Source of the DNA: Bacteroidales bacterium | GTDB lineage: Bacteria; Bacteroidota; Bacteroidia; Bacteroidales; P3 | Direction: 5' to 3' | DNA: 47,416 bases | NCBI GenBank assembly: GCA_031272245.1 | Contig: JAISUE010000020.1 | Span: 1-47,416 of the forward strand | In this document: positions 19,981 through 30,339 of the stretch, piece by piece | How positions within the stretch are numbered: the first letter of the stretch is position 1 | How the letters are laid out: each line of letters begins with the position of its first letter | Notes under the pieces: model-generated | The model's input: the letters and a program-made list of their open reading frames with translations, nothing else | Told to the model about the DNA's origin: nothing | Database searches by the model: none | Made by a program: the position numbers and the translations under genes

Positions 19981-21465
19981 GTGAAAAAGTTTCCTCATAC
20001 TTATGTTATTATAGCGTTTTTGTTAATCATCGCAATAATTTCTACATGGATTATCCCATCAGCTAAACCTCTTTCGTGGGAAATATTCTCAAGTTTTTCA
20101 TTTGGTTTTTCACGTACCGCTAATATAATATCTTTTCTTCTTATTATAGGAGGTGCTTTCTGGATTTATAATTCAAGCAAGGCTATAGATATTGGTATAA
20201 TTAAATTTCTGAATACATCTTCCAAATTGGAACACTATCGGTTGTTTAAATTTTTAGGGACAAACAATATTATTATGGTTTGTATCATAATCCTATTTTC
20301 TTCTTTTGGTGCATTATTTGGAATGAGTGAAGAAACAATAGCTTTTGTTCCACTCTTTGTTACGCTATCGTTGAAAATGGGATATGATAAACTAACGGGC
20401 ATTTCTCTTTGTTTTCTTGCAGCAGGTTTGGGTTTTGCCGGTTGTATTCTAAATCCTTTTACTCTTGGAATAGCACAGGACATTGTAGGTTTGAAAATGT
20501 TTTCAGGTATAGAATATAGAGTATGGATTTGGATACTGTTCACATTCATAGGTATTGTTTTTATTTTACGCCACACAAAGAAAGTTAAAACTAATACACT
20601 AAAAAAAAATAATGAATTGAAAATAGAATCAGATAATACATTAAATTCTACACACGATTTACCTTTAAATAATAAAAAAGGCTGTTATCTGTCTTATGTA
20701 TTAGTTTCTGTTTCTCTTATTCTTTTTACAATTTTTCAATCATTTAATGGACTTTGTTTAAGTCTATTGATGATTACAGCGATTTTTCTTAGTATTGGAT
20801 ATACATTGATAAAAAAAAGAGGGCAATCTCAATATATGCTATTTATATTTGCTTTCACAATTGGAACATTGATTGTCGGGGTAATTCAATTTGAATGGTC
20901 TTTATATCAAATAGCAGCTTTATTTTTGGCTTTTGCTATTATAAGTGGAATAACTATGGGCTATAATCCTTCAAAAATAGCAGTGGAATTTCTTGCAGGA
21001 GCAAAAGATATGTTAAGCGCGGCTTTAGTAGTAGGATTAGCATCAGGCATAATAGTTATATTAGAAGACAGCAACGTAATCACAGCTCTGCTTTCAGGTA
21101 TTGAAAGACAGGCATCTCACACATCTCAACTTGGAGCATTAGGTTTAATATACAGCGTACAAACTCTTTTAAATGCATTAATCACTTCCGGGTCTGCAAA
21201 AGCAGCATTACTAATGCCAATTTTTGGACAGATTTCTCAAATAGTAGGTCTTTCATTACAAACCACTGTAACAGCTTTTCACATAGGTGATGGCTTCACA
21301 AATCTTTTAACACCAACATCCGGTGTTTTGATAGCCGTTTTGGGAGTTGCTAAAGTTGAATTTGTGGAATGGTTTCGCTTTATTTGGAAATTCATTCTGT
21401 TAATGTGCATTATAGGTTTTCTTGTTTTACTTCCAACATTATATTTCTCTATAAACGGTTTCTGA
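19981..21465 (+). CDS. YfcC family (UIT3-like) permease, GTG start
   Basis: Multi-TM; FGMSEETIAFVPLFVTLSLKMGYDKLTGISLCFLAAGLGFAGCILNPFTLGIAQDI; GDGFTNLLTPTSG. Confidence 0.8.
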   Translation: MKKFPHTYVIIAFLLIIAIISTWIIPSAKPLSWEIFSSFSFGFSRTANIISFLLIIGGAFWIYNSSKAIDIGIIKFLNTSSKLEHYRLFKFLGTNNIIMVCIIILFSSFGALFGMSEETIAFVPLFVTLSLKMGYDKLTGISLCFLAAGLGFAGCILNPFTLGIAQDIVGLKMFSGIEYRVWIWILFTFIGIVFILRHTKKVKTNTLKKNNELKIESDNTLNSTHDLPLNNKKGCYLSYVLVSVSLILFTIFQSFNGLCLSLLMITAIFLSIGYTLIKKRGQSQYMLFIFAFTIGTLIVGVIQFEWSLYQIAALFLAFAIISGITMGYNPSKIAVEFLAGAKDMLSAALVVGLASGIIVILEDSNVITALLSGIERQASHTSQLGALGLIYSVQTLLNALITSGSAKAALLMPIFGQISQIVGLSLQTTVTAFHIGDGFTNLLTPTSGVLIAVLGVAKVEFVEWFRFIWKFILLMCIIGFLVLLPTLYFSINGF

Positions 21466-21521
21466 TAAGAACAAATCAAATAAAGTTTTTTAACTATAAT
21501 TCTTTTCATAAACTTGTACAT

Positions 21522-21552
21522 AAAAAAGGCTTGGAACAATTTGTTCCAAGCC
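21522..21552 (-). terminator. Terminator of the Omp28-like gene
   Basis: ggcttggaacaa/ttgttccaagcc 12-bp perfect stem with T6 tract on the minus strand. Confidence 0.85.
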
Positions 21553-21584
21553 AAAACCATTTATCTTTTTTACTTTATTTGTTG

Positions 21585-23432
21585 TTATTTCTTTATTGAA
21601 AGTTTTTTCGTAGAAGAGCCTGCAGCAGTTGTAACTTTAACAAAATACATTCCATTGTTTAAAGAAGATGTATTTAATTCTAAACGATTATTACCAGCCT
21701 GCAAAGTTTTATTTCCAAGCGAAACAACTTCTCTTCCTAACATATCTATAATAGATATTTTTGCTATTGCCGTTTCAGTAAGAGAGACTTCAAGAGTTGT
21801 ACTGTTTTGAGCAGGATTAGGATAAACTAATGTTTGATAAATAGAACCACTAACATTTTCCAATCCAACGTATGCTATACTGAAATCTTTCTTTTCTCCA
21901 AAACCAAACTTACCATTTGAAGACACAAGTATTGTTCCTTCGGCATCTACTATTTTATAATTTCCTGAACCATAACCGGCATTGATTCCATCTCCGTATT
22001 CATCAGAAATTTCAAAAACATAACAGCCATTTCCGGTAACACCTGTTAATAATATAGTATCAGGTTTGCTAGGTGCTGTACTTACATCTGAATAAGGGCC
22101 TCCTGATTGCAAAACATTACCCTCTATATCATAAAGCTTCCAACTTGTTTCTGAACCACATCTATCACGTTTAAGCAATAATTTAGGTGTTCCTTCAGAA
22201 CCTACGGTAAGATTAGGTTTATTTATAGTAGCTGATAATTGAAAAGTAACAGGTTGTTCGTTAACTTCTGTAATAGAAAAATCTACTTTTACGCTTTTTC
22301 CTGTTCCAACATAAACAACAGGTAATTCTATTTCTGCATCATCAAATGAATTAATATTTCCTGTCCAATTAAAAGTAGGCTCTGCTATGTTATCTACATC
22401 GTAATTGACAGTAATTGAAGTTATAGGTTCTTGACCATAATTTTTAACTGTCAATACAGGTTTAGCCAAACCATTACATTCATATATGTAATCTACTTTT
22501 GCTCCTTTGGTTACTAATGTTGCAGCCTGAGGAAGAACAAGAGTTGGATAAATTGTTTCTCCTGTATATATTTCTTTATGGTCTTTTGCTATGAAAACAA
22601 CCAAATGCAAGTTTTCATATACCATCAATTCGTTGCTGATAGAGTCAGGTATCACATAAGTATAATCTTTGGAAATAAACGTCCCCATAGGAATATTATT
22701 TACTCCGTCAGCAGTTAATGTATCTCCCCATTGACCTGTAATCATATCTCTCAACATGTGCATGTGAATATATTGTCCATCAGCAGTCATTTGAGTAGGA
22801 TTGTAAGCCGAAGCTCCTGTTTGAGGTCCAATAATGCTGTCCTGTAATACAACAATGTTAAGAAAGTTTTTTGAACTTTCAGCATCTGCAGTGTAATAAA
22901 CCTCAGTATGTATAGTCATAGTTTTAGTTGTAACATCTATCTCTGCAGTTGCTGCTACATTAACAAAAGAAGACATAGGACGAATAATATATTCACCAAA
23001 AGCAGCCCATACTCCTCTATTTAATGCTAATGTATCAATTCCTACGGATAATTCATCTGCAGTATAAAGATGTCCGGTGTTGTCATAAAGAGAATCATTC
23101 GGTAAATCATTATAAAAATAATGTCTATTCACAGTACCAACAGGATACCCCGTAAGATTTATTTGTGCCGCAAGTGCATTACCCCATTGAGTTGTATATC
23201 GTGCTGCATACCCTCCTTGATGTATATTTATCAAAGAAACTTGTCCGGGACGAGCTGCCGCATAAGCTGCTGCTCTTTTATGTCCATCAGGACAGTATTG
23301 ACAATTGACACCTGTATATTCTTCTAAAACTACCTTTCTGTTTTGTGGAGTTGTAGAAACAATAGTCGGTGTTTGAGCTGAAACTCCCAATGCGAGAGCC
23401 AAACTAAATATTGAAAATATAAGTCTTTTCAT
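21585..23432 (-). CDS. Omp28-related thioredoxin-fold secreted protein with T9SS type A-like sorting domain
   Basis: MKRLIFSIFSLALALGVSAQ signal; VVLEEYTGVNCQYCPDGH; C-term VYPNPAQNSTTLEVSL...NGMYFVKVTTAAGSSTKKLSIKK. Confidence 0.85.
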   Translation of the reverse strand: MKRLIFSIFSLALALGVSAQTPTIVSTTPQNRKVVLEEYTGVNCQYCPDGHKRAAAYAAARPGQVSLINIHQGGYAARYTTQWGNALAAQINLTGYPVGTVNRHYFYNDLPNDSLYDNTGHLYTADELSVGIDTLALNRGVWAAFGEYIIRPMSSFVNVAATAEIDVTTKTMTIHTEVYYTADAESSKNFLNIVVLQDSIIGPQTGASAYNPTQMTADGQYIHMHMLRDMITGQWGDTLTADGVNNIPMGTFISKDYTYVIPDSISNELMVYENLHLVVFIAKDHKEIYTGETIYPTLVLPQAATLVTKGAKVDYIYECNGLAKPVLTVKNYGQEPITSITVNYDVDNIAEPTFNWTGNINSFDDAEIELPVVYVGTGKSVKVDFSITEVNEQPVTFQLSATINKPNLTVGSEGTPKLLLKRDRCGSETSWKLYDIEGNVLQSGGPYSDVSTAPSKPDTILLTGVTGNGCYVFEISDEYGDGINAGYGSGNYKIVDAEGTILVSSNGKFGFGEKKDFSIAYVGLENVSGSIYQTLVYPNPAQNSTTLEVSLTETAIAKISIIDMLGREVVSLGNKTLQAGNNRLELNTSSLNNGMYFVKVTTAAGSSTKKLSIKK

Positions 23433-23463
23433 AAAGCGATAAATTTTTAATTTTTTAAGAATG

Positions 23464-23471
23464 CAAATGTA
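23464..23471 (-). promoter_or_regulatory. -7 box TACATTTG upstream of the Omp28-like gene
   Basis: caaatgta on + strand 32 bp upstream of the ATG at 23432. Confidence 0.5.
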
Positions 23472-23764
23472 CATTATTTTTTTTATTTTCAAGCAAATTT
23501 GTTGATTTTTTATTTATAAAGAGAAAAAAAACTGCATTTTTAACTGTAAATTCAAGATAAAAAGTAAATAATTCTTTGTTTTATTTTGAAAAAATAGCAT
23601 TTTTATTTAGAATATCTTGATGAAATTTTCATAACGTATATATCTTTGCGACTTATTTTCACTTTTTGGATAAATTAAAAGTTAATGCAGTAATTTTTAA
23701 CTGTTTTAATGAATTAATAAGATTATTTTTATTGCTTTAAACTTAATAATTTAGAAAAAAAACT

Positions 23765-23772
23765 TATTTTTG
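23765..23772 (+). promoter_or_regulatory. -7 box TATTTTTG upstream of YwqK-like lipoprotein
   Basis: TAnnTTTG match 26 bp 5' of the ATG at 23798. Confidence 0.5.
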
Positions 23773-23797
23773 CAATTAGATTTAATAAATGGAAAAT

Positions 23798-24517
23798 ATG
23801 AAACTCTTAAAAAATACATTATTGGTAATAATTGTTTCCATAATTTTTGTTTCCTGCGGAAAAGGGAAAGAAGAAGTTGTCACAAAATATGATAATGGAA
23901 AACCTAAACTTGTTTATTATACCAAAACTATTGACGGGAAAAAACAGTTGGTTTATCAACGAATGTTCTATCCTAATGGCAAAATTCGTTTTGAAGGTTC
24001 TATTAAAACCGATTCAAAATACGGTGTTTGGAATTACTATTTTGAAAATGGAAAAAAGTTTGCTTCGGTAGATTTTACTAATAATAAGGCTGGCAACAAA
24101 TGGGAAATTGTTACATTAGACAGCAAACCTTTGGTAACTATTAATGATACGCTAATTTCCGCAGGATTAACGGCTGATAATGAAATTGTAAATATAAGTA
24201 TTCGTCAAAATGGATTTGAAAAAAAATATATATTCTATGAGTCCTTTAAATTGAAAGAAGCATGGACATTTAAGGGAAATATCTTAAATGGACAATCAAC
24301 AGCCTATTTTGAAAATGGAAATGTGCAGTCTATACATAATTATGTAGATGGAATGCAGGATAGCATTTATATAGTTTATACTGAAAATGGAACAAAACTT
24401 TACAACGGACAATATAAAAAAGGAATAAAAGTAGGTAAATGGGATTTTTATAACAGTGATGGAACATTTGCTCGCAGTGAAATTTATGATGAAAATGGAA
24501 ATAGAATAACGCAATGA
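23798..24517 (+). CDS. Lipoprotein with MORN/YwqK-like repeats
   Basis: Lipobox IIFVSCGKG; repeats YPNGKIRFEGS, YFENGKKFAS, YFENGNVQSIHNYVDG, YTENGTKLYNGQYKKGIKVGKWDFYNSDG. Confidence 0.75.
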   Translation: MKLLKNTLLVIIVSIIFVSCGKGKEEVVTKYDNGKPKLVYYTKTIDGKKQLVYQRMFYPNGKIRFEGSIKTDSKYGVWNYYFENGKKFASVDFTNNKAGNKWEIVTLDSKPLVTINDTLISAGLTADNEIVNISIRQNGFEKKYIFYESFKLKEAWTFKGNILNGQSTAYFENGNVQSIHNYVDGMQDSIYIVYTENGTKLYNGQYKKGIKVGKWDFYNSDGTFARSEIYDENGNRITQ

Positions 24518-25089
24518 AAAAAAATGTAACTTTTATTTTTTTATTTATTTTGTTTTGTAATAGCATTGTGGCTCAACAACGATATGAACTAATTACCCCA
24601 ATACAGAATAATGACACTATAATTTACACACTTGGAAAAGAAAATTTGAAAATTTGTGTAAAAAAAGACGTTGGCGGATTGTCGGTTGCAGAATTTTTTT
24701 ATAGAAACGATTTGAAATATATTTCGCAGGATGAAGGAACAGAATTTAATTTTGAAATTTTTTATAATAAAAAACAGAATAATGCTTTCCTGTTTGCACA
24801 TAAACAATTAGAATACAGCAGAGGTTGTGAAACATTTTTTATTGAAAAAAACATTATTACTCCGATAGGGCTATTGCCTGTAGCTGCTTATATCAAAAAA
24901 GATAAAACTATGGAATACACTAATATACTACCTTATCTTTCCATAGTTAAAATATCTGATCGTATTTTGATGAGTTTTGAAACTCCATTAGTAGTTCTTT
25001 ATCCGTCAACAAAGCAGGAACAAATAGTGGAAAGTAATAAGATATTTTATATTTTTTCCAATAACAAGTTAGAAAAGCAAGAACATTAG
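24514..25089 (+). CDS. Hypothetical exported protein, ATGA-coupled to the YwqK-like lipoprotein
   Basis: Signal peptide MKKNVTFIFLFILFCNSIVAQ; start overlaps upstream stop (caATGA). Confidence 0.7.
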   Translation: MKKNVTFIFLFILFCNSIVAQQRYELITPIQNNDTIIYTLGKENLKICVKKDVGGLSVAEFFYRNDLKYISQDEGTEFNFEIFYNKKQNNAFLFAHKQLEYSRGCETFFIEKNIITPIGLLPVAAYIKKDKTMEYTNILPYLSIVKISDRILMSFETPLVVLYPSTKQEQIVESNKIFYIFSNNKLEKQEH

Positions 25090-25114
25090 AATAAACAAGT
25101 TTATATTTGTTTGG

Positions 25115-25152
25115 AAAGGCAGCGTAATCAAAAAAAACGCTGCCTTTTTTTG
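25115..25152 (+). terminator. Terminator
   Basis: aaaggcagcg/cgctgccttt stem with T tract. Confidence 0.8.
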
Positions 25153-25327
25153 TTTGTGCATCAAAGATGTATTTGATTTACTTTAGAAATTAAAGCAAAA
25201 AGTCTTATAAATAAAAAAATTTTTTGCAAGTGTAACCTTTTTCAACTTCATTCGTATAGAAAAACAACTTGAAAAGCAAAAAAAAGAAAAAAAAAGTAGA
25301 AAAAAGTATTTTATAAAGAAAAATTAG

Positions 25328-25335
25328 TAATTTTG
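25328..25335 (+). promoter_or_regulatory. -7 box TAATTTTG of the dcw cluster (mraZ)
   Basis: TAnnTTTG match 25 bp 5' of mraZ ATG. Confidence 0.5.
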
Positions 25336-25359
25336 TAATCTTAAAAAATAATAAAACGA

Positions 25360-25833
25360 ATGAACCACTTAATAGGAAACGACTGCTGTAAAGTAGATAT
25401 AAACGGAAGATTTAAACTGCCGGCCAAACTTATGGAGCAGTTAGATTTAGCCGATAATCGTTCGTTTGCTATAAGAAAAAAACTTGATGATCATTGTTTG
25501 GAACTATTTTCTTTTCAGGGATTTCAAGAAGAAATGGGTTGGATTTTAAAACATGTTAACAGATACGGAACAGATGACGATGAAGCTTTATATGATGATT
25601 TAACTGATGTAGATATTATAGAACTTGATAAAAGTAACAGATTGCCTTTACCTAAAAGATTTAGTGAAGAAATAAATATAGTAAGTGATATTGTAATCCG
25701 TGGAGCAGGAAATTGTTTTGAAATTCGTAGCAAACAGGATTACGAAAACAAACGCATTGAAAGAAAGAAAAGAGAAAAAGATTTGAAAGCTTTAAGAGCA
25801 AGTCTTTCAAAACAAATAATAGATAATAATTAA
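25360..25833 (+). CDS. mraZ: Transcriptional regulator MraZ
   Basis: IGNDCCKVDINGRFKLPAKLMEQL; DIIELDKSNRLPLPKRF; first gene of dcw cluster. Confidence 0.9.
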   Translation: MNHLIGNDCCKVDINGRFKLPAKLMEQLDLADNRSFAIRKKLDDHCLELFSFQGFQEEMGWILKHVNRYGTDDDEALYDDLTDVDIIELDKSNRLPLPKRFSEEINIVSDIVIRGAGNCFEIRSKQDYENKRIERKKREKDLKALRASLSKQIIDNN

Positions 25834-25840
25834 TTCAAAT

Positions 25841-26746
25841 ATGAATCTAACATACCATACTCCTGTTATGCTGAAAGAATGCATTGAAGGTTTGAATATC
25901 AAACCTGATGGAGTGTATGTTGATGTTACATTTGGTGGAGGCTCACATTCTGCAGCTATTCTTGCTTTACTAAATGAGCATGGACGGCTTTATGCTTTTG
26001 ATAGAGACAACCAAAGCAGACAGAATATAATATTGGACAATCGTTTTATTCTAATAAATGATAATTATTCTACTCTAAAGAACTATCTTCGTCTTTACAG
26101 AGAAATGAAGGTTAATGGCATTTTAGCTGATTTAGGAATTTCTTCTCATCAGATTGACGAACCTTCACGAGGTTTTTCTACACGTTTTGACGGTAAATTA
26201 GATTTAAGAATGGATAATTCTCAGGGTTTTTCTGCCGGAGATATTGTGAATGAATACGAAAAAGAAGACCTTATAAGGGTATTTCGAGATTATGGAGAGT
26301 TGAAAAATGCTATTAAAATAACTTCACACATTATTAATAGGAGAGAAAAAAAACCAATTGAAACTACTTTTGAATTAAAAGATGCTTTATATGATTTAGC
26401 TCCCGCCAAACAAGAAAACAAATTCTTCGCAATAGTATTCCAAGCTTTAAGAATAGAAGTAAATAATGAACTGGAAAGTTTAAAAGAAATGCTTAAACAA
26501 GCGGAAGAATGTTTGATTTCTGGCGGAAGAATAGTTGTAATGTCTTATCATTCTTTGGAAGATAGATTAGTTAAGAATTTTCTTCGCTATGGAAATTTTG
26601 AAGCAAAAGAAGAAAAAGACTTTTTTGGAAATAAACTATCTCCTTTTAAGCTTATACAACGAAAACCTGTAATGGCAAGTGAAGAAGAAGTTAAACATAA
26701 TCCAAGGGCAAGAAGTGCCAAGTTAAGAATTGGACAAAAAATATAA
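25841..26746 (+). CDS. rsmH: 16S rRNA (cytosine-N4)-methyltransferase RsmH
   Basis: YHTPVMLKECIEGL, DVTFGGGSHSAAIL, GILADLGISSHQID, RGFSTRFDGKLDLRM, SYHSLEDRLVKNF. Confidence 0.96.
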   Translation: MNLTYHTPVMLKECIEGLNIKPDGVYVDVTFGGGSHSAAILALLNEHGRLYAFDRDNQSRQNIILDNRFILINDNYSTLKNYLRLYREMKVNGILADLGISSHQIDEPSRGFSTRFDGKLDLRMDNSQGFSAGDIVNEYEKEDLIRVFRDYGELKNAIKITSHIINRREKKPIETTFELKDALYDLAPAKQENKFFAIVFQALRIEVNNELESLKEMLKQAEECLISGGRIVVMSYHSLEDRLVKNFLRYGNFEAKEEKDFFGNKLSPFKLIQRKPVMASEEEVKHNPRARSAKLRIGQKI

Positions 26747-26750
26747 TGTT

Positions 26751-27098
26751 ATGAAAAAGAATAAAAGAATAAAAGTAAAAAATATATTTGACGGTTCATT
26801 TTTAACTTCAAAAAGCTTTATTAAAAATATACCTATTATTATGGTATTTTCAGTTTTTTATATTGTTTATATAGGAATTCGTTATCAAATAGAGCAGACA
26901 ATACAGGAAAAAAACCGCACTATAGAAGAAATTAAAAAACTACAAGATAAGACAAGTGAGCAGAGAGCTATCTTACAACGCAACAGTTTAATGTTAGAAG
27001 TTAGTAAAAAATTGGAAAATCGAGGTGTAAAAGTGTCAGCAGAACCTATAAAAGAAGAAATAATAATACCAAAGGAGGTAGAAAATGGAGGACAATAA
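26751..27098 (+). CDS. FtsL-like protein
   Basis: Small single-TM coiled-coil protein between rsmH and ftsI. Confidence 0.75.
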   Translation: MKKNKRIKVKNIFDGSFLTSKSFIKNIPIIMVFSVFYIVYIGIRYQIEQTIQEKNRTIEEIKKLQDKTSEQRAILQRNSLMLEVSKKLENRGVKVSAEPIKEEIIIPKEVENGGQ

Positions 27099-28887
27099 AA
27101 AATATCTTTTGCGAAGACGCACTATTATATACTTATTAATGTTTATTCCATGCATTATTATTCTTGGGTGGATACTTTATGTCCAAATACATTATCACGA
27201 TTCAGCAAAACAAGAATATGAAAGAAACTATAATAAAAAGGAAATATTACCAGCAAAAAGAGGTAATATTTATTCGTTAGATAGTGAAAACGATGACTTT
27301 TTAATCTTCGCTACCGATATTTTACGTTATGAAATAAGATTGGATTTAGGAAATAATTTAGATAAAAAGTGGGATAGTATTTTTAGAACTAATGTTGTTG
27401 CATTAAGTGATTCGTTATCTCGTCTTTTACCTGACAAAACAAAAAAACAATATCTCAAAGAATTGCAACAAGCGAGAAAAGAAAAACGATATAACGTTTT
27501 AATAGCAAAAGAAGTTACTCCTGCACAAATAGCAAGAATGAAAACATTTCCATTTTTTAATCGGTGTTGGAATTTACCGTCAATAACAAAAAGAGAATAC
27601 TATAAACGTTTTTATCCTTATAATGATTTGGGGAAAATGGCTCGCAGGACAATAGGTATCTGGCAAAGTGAAATAAGTCTTTATGACGGTATAGCAGGAA
27701 AATATGATTCCTTATTATTACGACCTGCGGAGAGTATATCAACAAAAAAAGTAGCAGCATCTTTAATTGACAGACAAATAATAAATAAAGAACCATGTGA
27801 TATTATTACCACTATAGATGTCAGTTTACAGGAACTTGCAGATTATTCTTTGGAAAAATGCCTTATTGAAAACAATGCTAAATCAGGTTGTGTAATTCTT
27901 ATGGAAGTTTCCACAGGTCATATTAAGGCTATTTCAAATTTGGAATATGACTCTATAACGGGACAATATAGAGAATTAAGAAATATAGCATTAATAGACA
28001 GAATGGAATCAGGTTCTACATTTAAGACTGTTACTTCAATGTTAATGTTAGATAAAGGATTAGCACAAATAACCGATACTGTACCAAAAGGTAGTATGTT
28101 TTTTCCTAAAACAAAAAAAACTATTGAAGATGATAATGCCAAAAATGGACGGTTTACATTTTCTGAAGCATTGGAATACTCTTCAAATGTTGGTATAAGC
28201 TATTTAGTTTATGAAAACTATGTAAAAAAAGGAAAACAAAAACAATTTATAGATGATATAAAACAATATTTTCGTTTTGACAGTATTTTAGGATTAGACT
28301 TTCAATTCATATTTAAAAAAAATAACAAACCATATATTGGAACAGAACCGTTGCCTTCTATTACTGCAAGATCTTCATCGGTTGACGATGTTTTAAGATT
28401 GAGTTATGGTTATGTATCACTTATAACACCTATGCAAATGCTTACTTTTTATAATGCTATTGCAAATAATGGTGTAATGGTTAAACCAATGTTTGTTTCT
28501 CATATTTTAAAAAATAACAATGGGGAAATAGACACTATAAAATTAAAGACAAATATTTTAAGAGAAAAGATTTGTAATGATAAAACAATTGAAACTTTGC
28601 AATCTGTTTTAAAAAGGGTTGTTGAACATGGAACAGCAAAATTATCAAGAACTACTTATGGTGTTGCAGGAAAAACAGGTACCGCCGAAATAAACCGCGA
28701 TAAAAGTCGTAATAGAGCATCTTTTGTTGGTTATTTTCCTGCTGACAAGCCATTATATTCATGTATTGTTATTATTTCTGAAGCTCAATTAGGCAAACAA
28801 CATGGAGGTGAATTAGCGGCTCCTACATTCAAAACATTAGCTGATAGAGCTATGGCAAGAAAGTCAATTAAACTTAAAAATAAATAA
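27085..28887 (+). CDS. ftsI: Penicillin-binding protein / FtsI transpeptidase
   Basis: Active-site SxxK in ESGSTFKT, SxN in YSSNVG, KTG in GKTGTAE. Confidence 0.94.
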   Translation: MEDNKKYLLRRRTIIYLLMFIPCIIILGWILYVQIHYHDSAKQEYERNYNKKEILPAKRGNIYSLDSENDDFLIFATDILRYEIRLDLGNNLDKKWDSIFRTNVVALSDSLSRLLPDKTKKQYLKELQQARKEKRYNVLIAKEVTPAQIARMKTFPFFNRCWNLPSITKREYYKRFYPYNDLGKMARRTIGIWQSEISLYDGIAGKYDSLLLRPAESISTKKVAASLIDRQIINKEPCDIITTIDVSLQELADYSLEKCLIENNAKSGCVILMEVSTGHIKAISNLEYDSITGQYRELRNIALIDRMESGSTFKTVTSMLMLDKGLAQITDTVPKGSMFFPKTKKTIEDDNAKNGRFTFSEALEYSSNVGISYLVYENYVKKGKQKQFIDDIKQYFRFDSILGLDFQFIFKKNNKPYIGTEPLPSITARSSSVDDVLRLSYGYVSLITPMQMLTFYNAIANNGVMVKPMFVSHILKNNNGEIDTIKLKTNILREKICNDKTIETLQSVLKRVVEHGTAKLSRTTYGVAGKTGTAEINRDKSRNRASFVGYFPADKPLYSCIVIISEAQLGKQHGGELAAPTFKTLADRAMARKSIKLKNK

Positions 28888-28890
28888 TAG

Positions 28891-30336
28891 ATGAAAAAAC
28901 TAAAAGATATATTAAAACACGTAAAATACGAAACATCTATAGGCAATATAGAAAGACAGGTAAGTATTATTTGTTTTGATTCTCGTAAAGTTGAAAAGGA
29001 TTGCATATTTGTTGCTCAACACGGCACTATTATTGATGGACATAAATTTATTGAACAAAGTATTAAAAATGGTGCAAGTGTAATTGTCTGTGAAACTTTA
29101 CCTGATGAATTAAATAATGAAGTAACATATATTAAGGTTAAGAGTTCAGATACTGCTCTTGGTTTTATGGCGGCAAACTATTTTGGTAATCCGTCTACAA
29201 AGCTTAAACTAATAGGTGTAACTGGTACTAATGGAAAAACTACAATTGTAACACTTCTCTATAACCTTTTTATTTGGGCAGGTTATAATGCAGGTTTATT
29301 ATCTACTATCGTAAATAAGATAAATGATAAAACTGTAACAGCAACTCATACCACACCTGATGCATTGGAATTAAATTATCTTCTTGCTCAAATGGTTGAT
29401 GAAGGTTGTGAATATGTTTTTATGGAAGTATCTTCTCATTCAATTGTTCAGCAAAGAATCGCAGGATTAAAATTTTTTGGAGCTGTTTTTACTAATATAA
29501 CTCACGATCATCTGGATTATCATCACACATTTGATAATTATATAAAGGCAAAAAAACTTTTCTTTGATAATTTATCCAAAACAGCTTTTGCTTTAGTTAA
29601 TACTGATGACAAGCATAGTTCTGTTATGATTCAAAATACTAAGGCTCAAACTTACACTTATGCCATTACACATATAGCAGATTTTCATGTTACTATTATG
29701 GAAAACAGTTTTGAAGGACTGATACTTAATTTTAATGGAGTAGATGTTTCTACACGGTTAATAGGAAAATTCAATGCTTCTAATTTGTTAGCTATTTATT
29801 CCGTTTCTATTTTATGTGGATTAGAAAAAGAAAAATCTCTTTTGGGAATTTCTCTTTTGCAATCTGCAGAAGGACGTTTTAATCTTGTTCCTTTGAAAAC
29901 AGGTGCAATGGCTATTGTAGATTATGCACATACTCCTGATGCATTACATAATGTTCTTTTTACAATTAATGAAATTGTACATGGAAAGTCAAATATTATC
30001 TGTGTAGTTGGTTGTGGTGGCAACAGAGATAAGACCAAAAGACCTGAAATGGCGGCAATAGCTCAAAAAGAAAGTAATTATTTAATAATAACTTCTGATA
30101 ATCCTCGCAACGAAGATGCTCAAAAAATTATAAATGACATGATTACAGGATTAAAAACTTACGACAATGTTTTAACTATAGTAGATCGTAAGTCTGCTAT
30201 TAAAACTGCATGTATGCTTGCAAAAAAAGGAGATATTGTGCTTGTTGCTGGTAAAGGTCACGAAAAATATCAGGAGATAGATGGTATAAAATATCATTTT
30301 GATGATAAAGAAGAATTGTTAAACTTTAATTTGTAA
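28891..30336 (+). CDS. murE: UDP-N-acetylmuramoyl-L-alanyl-D-glutamate--2,6-diaminopimelate ligase
   Basis: GVTGTNGKTTIVTL, MEVSSHSIVQQRIAGL, DHLDYH, DNPRNE motif. Confidence 0.95.
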   Translation: MKKLKDILKHVKYETSIGNIERQVSIICFDSRKVEKDCIFVAQHGTIIDGHKFIEQSIKNGASVIVCETLPDELNNEVTYIKVKSSDTALGFMAANYFGNPSTKLKLIGVTGTNGKTTIVTLLYNLFIWAGYNAGLLSTIVNKINDKTVTATHTTPDALELNYLLAQMVDEGCEYVFMEVSSHSIVQQRIAGLKFFGAVFTNITHDHLDYHHTFDNYIKAKKLFFDNLSKTAFALVNTDDKHSSVMIQNTKAQTYTYAITHIADFHVTIMENSFEGLILNFNGVDVSTRLIGKFNASNLLAIYSVSILCGLEKEKSLLGISLLQSAEGRFNLVPLKTGAMAIVDYAHTPDALHNVLFTINEIVHGKSNIICVVGCGGNRDKTKRPEMAAIAQKESNYLIITSDNPRNEDAQKIINDMITGLKTYDNVLTIVDRKSAIKTACMLAKKGDIVLVAGKGHEKYQEIDGIKYHFDDKEELLNFNL

Positions 30337-30339
30337 TAT

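Noticed and set aside
25200-25359. MraZ-type operator repeats upstream of mraZ
   Set aside because: I could not find spaced TGGG-type repeats; region is only A/G-rich low complexity.
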